Positions 7,013 to 11,207 of a stretch of 11,207 nt of DNA are shown here, piece by piece. The notes beneath the pieces were generated by a model, which was given only the letters and a program-made list of their open reading frames with translations, was not told the DNA's origin and searched no databases. Origin of the DNA: an uncultured Eubacteriales bacterium. Lineage in GTDB: Bacteria; Bacillota; Clostridia; Christensenellales; Aristaeellaceae. The stretch's first letter is position 1; every line of letters starts with the position of its first letter. The DNA lies in NCBI GenBank assembly GCA_900550955.1, contig URUF01000061.1:1-11207 (forward strand), read 5' to 3'. Made by a program: the position numbers and the translations under genes.

Positions 7013-7540
7013 ATGAATATGAACACGCGCCGCCTGGTAACCAACGCCGTACTGATCGCCATTTATACGGTACTAAGCCTGTATTCGGTCAATCTGGGGG
7101 TATTGAAGCTGAGCTTCGCCTCGTTTCCCATTTTGGTATCCGCGCTTTTGTACGGCTGGGCGGACGGCCTGATTGTGGGCGCGCTGGGCGGGCTGCTCAA
7201 CCAGCTGCTCACCTATGGGCTTAGCGTTACCACCCTCATGTGGATTTTGCCCGGTATGGTACGCGGCCTGATGGTTGGCCTGTATGCGCAAAAGCGCGGC
7301 TTCCAGCTTAGCCTGAAGCAAACGGCGGGGATTGTGCTGGCAAGCAGCCTGGCGGTTACGGCGCTTAATACCGTGGCCCTGTGGGTGGACGGGCTTATTT
7401 TCCATTACCCGGTGGCGCTCACCGCGGGCGCGATCGCGCTCAGGTTTGCAAGCTCCATCCTTATGGCCGTGGTGTATACCCTTGTTACGCCGCGCACGGT
7501 GCAGCTATTGCGCGCCGCCGCGGGCGGCAAGCGGGCCTAA
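7013..7540 (+). CDS. ECF transporter S component (substrate-binding membrane subunit)
   Basis: A small, very hydrophobic protein of 175 residues with about five or six membrane spans and a short basic C-terminus, the size and layout of ECF S components. The S component binds a vitamin or similar micronutrient and works with a shared EcfA-EcfA'-EcfT energising module, normally encoded elsewhere. Supporting segments are the N-terminal RRLVTNAVLIAIYTVLSLY, then LKLSFASFPILVSALLYG (31-48), GLIVGALGGLLNQLLTYG (52-69) and TTLMWILPGMVRGLMVGLY (73-91), typical of the PF12822-like group that includes folate-type FolT proteins. Substrate specificity cannot be read from this sequence. The start follows AGGAGGG (7000-7006) by 6 nt. 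An ATG at 7008 is too close to the Shine-Dalgarno and ends at once in TGA. No riboswitch lies directly upstream. Operon partners are a flavoprotein before it and a HAD phosphatase 11 bp after. Confidence 0.82.
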   Translation: MNMNTRRLVTNAVLIAIYTVLSLYSVNLGVLKLSFASFPILVSALLYGWADGLIVGALGGLLNQLLTYGLSVTTLMWILPGMVRGLMVGLYAQKRGFQLSLKQTAGIVLASSLAVTALNTVALWVDGLIFHYPVALTAGAIALRFASSILMAVVYTLVTPRTVQLLRAAAGGKRA

Positions 7541-7551
7541 GGGAGGATGCT

Positions 7552-8229
7552 ATGATTCAGGCCGTGTTGTTTGATATGGACGGCGTGCTTTTGGATACCG
7601 AGCGGCTTGGCCGGGAGATTATGATACGGGCCTGCGCCCAGCGCGGCTACGCGTTTTCGCCGGAGCTGTACATAAGCATATTGGGCTGCACCCAGGAGCT
7701 GAGCCGCCGCATCCTGGCGGATACCTTTGGCCCAGCCTTCCCCTATGAGGAAATCATGCGCCAGTTTCACCAGGAGCTGCTGCAAATTGCCCTCGCGGAC
7801 GGGCTGCCCGTGAAGCCGGGGCTTTTGGCCTGTATGGAGGGCCTAAAGGCGCGGGGCGTGCGCCGGGCGCTGGCTACCAGCACCGCGCGCCCCATTGTGG
7901 AAAAGTACATGGCCCGCCTGCCGCTTATGCAAAATTGCTTTGACGCGATGGTGTGCGGCGCGGAGGGCGGGCGCAGCAAGCCCGAGCCGGATATCTACCT
8001 GGAGGCGGCGCGCAGGCTGGGCCTTGCGCCGGGCGACTGCCTGGGCGTGGAGGACAGCCTGAACGGCCTGCGCAGCCTGACCGCCGCCGGGTGCGTAAGC
8101 GTGATGATTCCCGACCTGCTGCCCTATAACGAAAGCCTGGCGGGCGTGGTAAAGCACCGCCTGAGCGATCTGGGGCAGGTGTGCGCGCTGATAGACCGCA
8201 TCAACGCGGGCGCGCGGGCAAGGGCATGA
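7552..8229 (+). CDS. HAD-IA family hydrolase, beta-phosphoglucomutase/phosphatase-like
   Basis: A 225-residue haloacid-dehalogenase superfamily protein, probably a soluble phosphatase or phosphomutase acting on a small phosphorylated metabolite. All four motifs are present: motif I DMDGVLLDTE (nucleophile D8, general acid/base D10), motif II LATST (107-111), motif III lysine K143 in RSKPEPD, and motif IV GVEDS (165-169, E167/D168 for magnesium). A helical cap (about 18-85) sits between motifs I and II, the subclass I layout. The true start is the ATG at 7552, 5 nt after GGGAGG (7541-7546); the frame is open 57 codons further upstream but there it overlaps the ECF gene. The stop overlaps the next start as ATGA (8226-8229), implying translational coupling. 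Neighbours suggest that it may process a phosphorylated cofactor, but this is inference. Confidence 0.92.
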   Translation: MIQAVLFDMDGVLLDTERLGREIMIRACAQRGYAFSPELYISILGCTQELSRRILADTFGPAFPYEEIMRQFHQELLQIALADGLPVKPGLLACMEGLKARGVRRALATSTARPIVEKYMARLPLMQNCFDAMVCGAEGGRSKPEPDIYLEAARRLGLAPGDCLGVEDSLNGLRSLTAAGCVSVMIPDLLPYNESLAGVVKHRLSDLGQVCALIDRINAGARARA

Positions 8230-9068
8230 CCGGCCTGGTGCTGGAGGGCGGCGCGATGCGCGCCGTCTATACCGCCGGCGTGCTGGACGCGCTGATGGAC
8301 TGGCAGGCGCGCGTAGACGGCGTTATGGGCGTATCGGCTGGAGCCATCCACGGGGCCAGCTATGTGGCGGGCCAACGCGGACGCAACATTCGCTATATGA
8401 CCAGGTACTGCGCTGATTGGCGCTTTATGAGCCTGCGCTCGCTTGCGCTGACCGGCGAACTGGTGGGCCGCAAATTCAGCTATGAGGCCATTCCCTTCCA
8501 TTTGGATCCCTTCGATTTTGACGCGTTTTGCCAAAGCAAGACGCGCTTTTTCGCTTGTGTAACCAATATGGAAACGGGGCGGGCCGAATACCTGCCCGCG
8601 CAGGACAGGGCCCGCTGCCTGGATATCCTGCGCGCAAGCGCCTCCATGCCGCTGGTATCGCGCGCAGTAAGGCTGGGCGGCGGGCTGTATCTGGACGGCG
8701 GCACGGCGGACAGCATCCCCCTGCGGGCATTTGAAAGCATGGGCTACACGCGTAACATTGTAGTGCTCACCCAGCCGCACGGCTTTGTGAAGCAGCCGGA
8801 CAGGGCCATTGCCGCCATCCGCGCGATGTACCGCCGCTACCCGGCCTTTGTGCGCGCCAGCGAGCACAGGCACGAAAGCTACAATGCAGCGCTTCGCCAT
8901 GTGCAGGCGGCGCAGGCGGCGGGGCGCGCGCTGGCGCTGTGCCCCAGCCGCCGCATTCATGTAGGCCGCATGGAAAAGCGCGCGGAGATCCTCCGGGCAC
9001 AGTACGGGCTTGGCTATCAGGATGCATGCGCAAAAAAGAACGAAATACTGGCGTTTTTACGCGGATAG
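8226..9068 (+). CDS. Patatin-like phospholipase / acyl hydrolase (YjjU-like, COG4667 type)
   Basis: A 280-residue serine acyl hydrolase of the patatin fold, acting on phospholipids or other acyl esters in the cytoplasm or at the inner membrane face; no signal peptide is present. The oxyanion-hole motif is LEGGAMR (6-12) followed by AVYTAGVLDALM, the nucleophile elbow is GVSAG (35-39, S37), and the second dyad residue is D157 in LDGGTADSIP. The segment SYVAGQRGRN (45-54) after the elbow is typical of the bacterial YjjU-like group. The start is the ATG at 8226, where it overlaps the HAD stop by 4 bp; an in-frame upstream ATG at 8181 lies inside the HAD gene and would add residues before the family's conserved N-terminus. 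It is the last gene of the operon, and its stop codon lies inside a strong hairpin. Confidence 0.92.
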   Translation: MTGLVLEGGAMRAVYTAGVLDALMDWQARVDGVMGVSAGAIHGASYVAGQRGRNIRYMTRYCADWRFMSLRSLALTGELVGRKFSYEAIPFHLDPFDFDAFCQSKTRFFACVTNMETGRAEYLPAQDRARCLDILRASASMPLVSRAVRLGGGLYLDGGTADSIPLRAFESMGYTRNIVVLTQPHGFVKQPDRAIAAIRAMYRRYPAFVRASEHRHESYNAALRHVQAAQAAGRALALCPSRRIHVGRMEKRAEILRAQYGLGYQDACAKKNEILAFLRG

Positions 9069-9096
9069 CCGCCCAGCCCCGGTTGGCGGCTATCCG
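9062..9096 (+). terminator. Perfect 12-bp hairpin at the end of the patatin gene
   Basis: CGGATAGCCGCC (9062-9073) and GGCGGCTATCCG (9085-9096) are perfect inverted repeats around an 11-nt loop. The patatin TAG stop (9066-9068) lies in the left arm. The sequence after the stem (GCTTATCCTCC) is not a T-tract, so classical intrinsic termination would be inefficient. It may act as a 3'-end stabilising hairpin, a weak terminator, or a Rho-assisted end. It separates the operon from the next promoter. Confidence 0.6.
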
Positions 9097-9118
9097 GCTT
9101 ATCCTCCATTCCCATGGA

Positions 9119-9147
9119 TTGACAGCGCGCATTTCCAATGCTATACT
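9119..9147 (+). promoter_or_regulatory. Near-consensus promoter of the ArnT-like gene
   Basis: Perfect TTGACA (9119-9124), a 17-bp spacer and TATACT (9142-9147), with a TGc extension directly before the -10. It is the best promoter in the window. Transcription should start near 9154, about 35 nt before the ATG at 9189. A small dyad, TCCAT-N4-ATGGA (9105-9118), touches the -35 on its upstream side and could be an operator, though it may be chance. Confidence 0.8.
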
Positions 9148-9188
9148 CACACAAAATGGCTTACTTCATTGTTTTGGGAGGAATAAGC

Positions 9189-10691
9189 ATGCAAATGGAA
9201 GGGCGACAGCCCTCAAAGCGCAGGCGGCGGCTCGCCGCCGCGGCATATGGCGCGGCGCTTGTGCTGCTGCTTGCCTCGGCGGGCTTTTTGCTGTTTGGCA
9301 ATTTGGAATCCGCCTGGGTTGAAATGTACGACGAGCTGCGCCATGCCGTAAATGCCTACGAAATGGTGGTCAACGGCGATTATTTGGTAAACACATATTT
9401 TGGGGAAACGGACTACTTTAACCTAAAGCCGCCGTTAAGCATGTGGGCGATCGCGCTAAGCTTTAAGCTGTTTGGCTTTACCCTGGCGGCCATACGCCTG
9501 CCCAGCGCGCTGGCCAGCTTACTGATGCTGGCCATAGGCGCGCTATGGTTAAAAAAGAACCATGGCAGCGTGGCCTCGCTGGCGTTTGCTGGCAGCCTTG
9601 CCGCTATTAACGTGCTCATCGCGGGGCATTACTCCCGCAACGGCGACCCGGACGCGCTCTATCAGCTGTTTTTTACCGCGTCCATGCTGCTAATGTTCAG
9701 CAGCGATCATGATTTTCGCTGGTTCTATGGCAGCGCGCTGTGCTTCGCGCTGGCCTTCATGACCAAGAGCTGGCACGCGCTGTGCATTCCCGCAATCTGC
9801 CTGCTGTACCTGGCATGCACGGGGCGCATAAGGGAGCTTACCTGGAAAAGGGCCCTGCTGCTGCTTGCGGCCGGGTTTGCGCCTGTGCTGCCCTGGGCGA
9901 TCGCCAGGTATATGCGCGACGGCATGGCCTTTCTTAGCGGAACGGTAAGCGTGGATATTACCGCGCGCATGCTTTCCGCCGACACGGAGGGGCCGCTTGC
10001 ATATTTCCGCTATCTGCTTACCGACCTTCGGTTTATGGCGGGCGCGGCGTTATGCGCCGCCGCGTATGCCTGCTTCAAATGCGCCGGGGAAAAGCGCAGG
10101 CTTCCCGCCAAAACGCGTTCCCATGCCATTGGCTGTCTGCTTTGGATGCTTGTGCCGCCCATCCTGTTCTCCTTTTCCGGCTTCAAAAAGTTTTGGTACA
10201 TCTTTTCCAGCTATACGGCGCTATGCATGCTTATGGGCCTTATGCTGCAAGCGCTTTGGAGCGGCTGCCCGCATGGCCGGGCGCGGCTTTGGCGCGGCCT
10301 GCTTACCGGCCTGGCCGCGGCGCTGTGCCTAATGGGCATAGGGGCCGATTGCATAACCATCGCCACGGCGGAAAACCCGCACCATTACCAGGTGGCGATG
10401 ATGGAAACGCTTACGCGCGAGGACTACGCGGGCACGCATATGTACATTCAATATAATGAAATGGATGAGGCGGGCGAAGCGCTGACGGACTGGGCCGACG
10501 AGGACCGCTTCATCGCGGAGCTGTACGGCGGCGCCGTTTGCCTGCCCGGGGGCAGGGCCGCGTTTGAAGAGGATATGGACGGGGCGCTGCTGCTGCTTGG
10601 CAACCTTAACCAGCTGGACGTCTATGACGAGCTGTCGGGGTACTGCATTCCCCTATACGAAACGCGGTATATTACAATATTTTCTAACTAA
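9189..10691 (+). CDS. ArnT/PMT-like GT-C membrane glycosyltransferase (GT39-like)
   Basis: A 500-residue polytopic membrane protein resembling ArnT and protein mannosyltransferases, which move a sugar from a polyprenyl-phosphate donor to an acceptor outside the membrane. After a basic N-terminus and a first span (about 15-36), the first outer loop carries the hallmark YDELRHA (47-53, with D48-E49 as the catalytic acidic pair), then NGDYLVNTYFGETDYFNLKP and KPPL (80-83), and RLPSAL (103-108). HYSRNGDPDALYQ (147-159) matches the second loop region, and FKKFWYIFSSYTAL (332-345) matches the conserved Lys-aromatic segment before the last spans. A soluble tail follows (about 400-500). Sugar and acceptor are unknown. 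The start at 9189 follows GGGAGGAA by 5-7 nt; a longer frame from 9138 would begin inside the -10 box and is rejected. The gene is flanked by its own promoter and terminator, so probably monocistronic. Confidence 0.88.
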   Translation: MQMEGRQPSKRRRRLAAAAYGAALVLLLASAGFLLFGNLESAWVEMYDELRHAVNAYEMVVNGDYLVNTYFGETDYFNLKPPLSMWAIALSFKLFGFTLAAIRLPSALASLLMLAIGALWLKKNHGSVASLAFAGSLAAINVLIAGHYSRNGDPDALYQLFFTASMLLMFSSDHDFRWFYGSALCFALAFMTKSWHALCIPAICLLYLACTGRIRELTWKRALLLLAAGFAPVLPWAIARYMRDGMAFLSGTVSVDITARMLSADTEGPLAYFRYLLTDLRFMAGAALCAAAYACFKCAGEKRRLPAKTRSHAIGCLLWMLVPPILFSFSGFKKFWYIFSSYTALCMLMGLMLQALWSGCPHGRARLWRGLLTGLAAALCLMGIGADCITIATAENPHHYQVAMMETLTREDYAGTHMYIQYNEMDEAGEALTDWADEDRFIAELYGGAVCLPGGRAAFEEDMDGALLLLGNLNQLDVYDELSGYCIPLYETRYITIFSN

Positions 10692-10721
10692 TCCGCTCCC
10701 GCTGCCCGCCATCCAGCCTGC

Positions 10722-10751
10722 TTGACTTTCCGCTGCGCAGTGGGCTAAAAT
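10722..10751 (+). promoter_or_regulatory. Promoter overlapping the terminator, probably for the E2-like gene
   Basis: TTGACT (10722-10727), an 18-bp spacer and TAAAAT (10746-10751), each five of six to consensus. Transcription would start at about 10757-10759, inside the left arm of the terminator that begins at 10754. RNA started here would lack most of that arm, so the T-tract should not stop it. It is the best promoter candidate for the gene at 10887, with a leader of about 130 nt. Confidence 0.5.
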
Positions 10752-10753
10752 GA

Positions 10754-10790
10754 GATGGGTATGCGTGGCCGTATCGCCCATCCCTTTTTT
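10754..10790 (+). terminator. Intrinsic terminator after the ArnT-like gene
   Basis: GATGGG (10754-10759) pairs with CCCATC (10777-10782). An inner stem ATGCG/CGTAT (10761-10765 with 10770-10774, one G-U) closes a TGGC tetraloop, with a small T/CG internal bulge between the two stems. CC and six T residues (10785-10790) follow. This is a classical Rho-independent terminator, 63 bp downstream of the ArnT-like stop codon. Confidence 0.8.
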
Positions 10791-10814
10791 CATCCATACC
10801 GTCATGATTCGTTT

Positions 10815-10852
10815 CCAGCATGGCCGCGCCTTGCCCAGCATATAAGCGCGGC
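10815..10852 (+). repeat. Direct and inverted repeats in the E2-like gene leader
   Basis: CCAGCAT occurs twice (10815-10821 and 10835-10841), 20 bp apart start to start, about two helical turns. Interleaved with it, GCCGCGC (10823-10829) and GCGCGGC (10846-10852) form a perfect 7-bp stem with a 16-nt loop. They lie 35-70 bp upstream of the start codon, inside the predicted leader. They could form a regulator site or an RNA hairpin; in such GC-rich sequence chance is not excluded. Confidence 0.3.
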
Positions 10853-10886
10853 GCCGTGCGCCCCGCGACAGAAAGGAAGGAACGCC

Positions 10887-11207
10887 ATGTTTGGACACCG
10901 CCCCGAAGGCAAACGGGTGCGCGATGTGGATCCCATCGTGCAGATTACCCCGTACCTAATGCCCATGCGCTGCGACGCGCAGGTATTCCTGGATTACGAC
11001 GTGGAATATGAACCCCTGATGCGCTATATTGCGCAAAAAAGCCGCGAGGGTGTCAAAATCACCTTTATGGAGATTTTGATCGCCAGCTTCATTCGCGGGA
11101 TTTCCCAGGTGCCGGAGGTAAACCGCTTTATCATGAACAAGCAGTTTTACAACCGTAAGGAGCTTACCGCCAGCTTTACCCTGCTGATGGACACCGAGGA
11201 CGGCAGC
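10887..11207 (+). CDS. Stand-alone 2-oxoacid dehydrogenase E2 / CAT-like acyltransferase, N-terminal part (runs off right edge)
   Basis: The frame is open from the ATG at 10887 to the window edge, giving 107 residues. The beginning (FGHRPEGKRVRDVDPIVQITPYLMPMR) and the later segments VKITFMEILIASFIRGISQVPEVNRFIMNKQFYNRKELTAS (split across about 56-96) match the first half of the catalytic fold shared by E2 acyltransferases of 2-oxoacid dehydrogenases and chloramphenicol acetyltransferase. There is no lipoyl domain or peripheral-subunit-binding domain ahead of it, so it is not a normal E2 of a dehydrogenase complex; stand-alone catalytic-domain homologues are known in bacteria. The active-site His/Asp motif would lie beyond the window. 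The start is supported by GAAAGGAAGGAA (10871-10882). The probable promoter is at 10722-10751. Substrate unknown. Confidence 0.82.
   Translation, partial: MFGHRPEGKRVRDVDPIVQITPYLMPMRCDAQVFLDYDVEYEPLMRYIAQKSREGVKITFMEILIASFIRGISQVPEVNRFIMNKQFYNRKELTASFTLLMDTEDGS

Noticed and set aside
7381..7551. 57-codon N-terminal extension of the HAD hydrolase
   Set aside because: It would overlap the end of the ECF gene. HAD proteins start right before motif I, and a good ribosome binding site precedes 7552.
8124..8960. 278-codon minus-strand frame opposite the patatin gene
   Set aside because: Antisense to a protein with an intact catalytic dyad; low-complexity Ala/His/Arg-rich product.
9138..9188. Longer N-terminus for the ArnT-like protein (17 extra residues)
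   Set aside because: The upstream ATG lies inside the extended -10 element and has no Shine-Dalgarno, while the ATG at 9189 has an excellent one.
10846..10862. GCGCGGCGCCGTGCGC-like imperfect palindrome before the E2-like gene
   Set aside because: Short, imperfect and built only from G and C in a GC-rich context. The 7-bp stem 10823-10852 explains part of it better.
1..11207. CRISPR arrays, tRNA or rRNA genes, insertion sequences, phage or defence genes
   Set aside because: None seen: no regularly spaced repeats, no cloverleaf-like sequence noticed, no transposase or integrase motifs in any plausible frame.

Overview
The window is a GC-rich bacterial chromosome segment. The gene content fits a Gram-positive anaerobe of the Clostridia (Bacillota): an orphan ECF-transporter S component, a COG2509-type FAD dehydrogenase, a YjjU-like patatin, a DUF6020-like membrane protein, strong AGGAGG-type ribosome binding sites and sigma-A-like promoters. 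Placement below that level (for example a high-GC Oscillospirales or Christensenellales lineage) is a guess from base composition and gene style. No rRNA, tRNA, CRISPR array, transposase or phage gene was seen.

Left arm, minus strand (1-3166): a translation cluster read right to left. A sigma-A-like promoter (3138-3166) precedes gltX (glutamyl-tRNA synthetase, 1620-3086). A previously easy-to-miss 63-codon membrane-protein gene (1400-1591, GTG start, near-perfect Shine-Dalgarno) follows, then leuS (leucyl-tRNA synthetase), which runs off the left edge. The gltX leader is too short for a T-box.

Centre-left, minus strand (3174-5048): a large polytopic membrane protein resembling the DUF6020 / GT-C-like envelope proteins, with its own very good promoter (5172-5200) and a leader of about 115 nt. 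The 305-bp region 5049-5353 is a divergent promoter region.

Centre, plus strand (5354-9068): a compact four-gene operon made of a COG2509 FAD-dependent dehydrogenase, an ECF S component, a HAD-IA phosphatase and a patatin-like acyl hydrolase. The gaps are 21 bp, 11 bp and a 4-bp ATGA overlap. It ends in a perfect 12-bp hairpin that starts at the last stop codon and lacks a T-tract.

Right, plus strand (9119-10790): a monocistronic ArnT/PMT-like GT-C glycosyltransferase with a near-consensus promoter (TTGACA-17-TGcTATACT) and a classical intrinsic terminator. Overlapping that terminator is a second promoter that would start inside its left arm. It would drive the last gene, a stand-alone 2-oxoacid-dehydrogenase E2/CAT-like acyltransferase (10887 to the right edge, incomplete).

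Most of the window is housekeeping or envelope maintenance. The items most worth following are the unannotated-looking small membrane protein between the two synthetases with its AUG-UGA/GUG start arrangement, the orphan ECF S component locked in an operon with a flavoprotein and a phosphatase, and the terminator/promoter overlap at 10722-10790.
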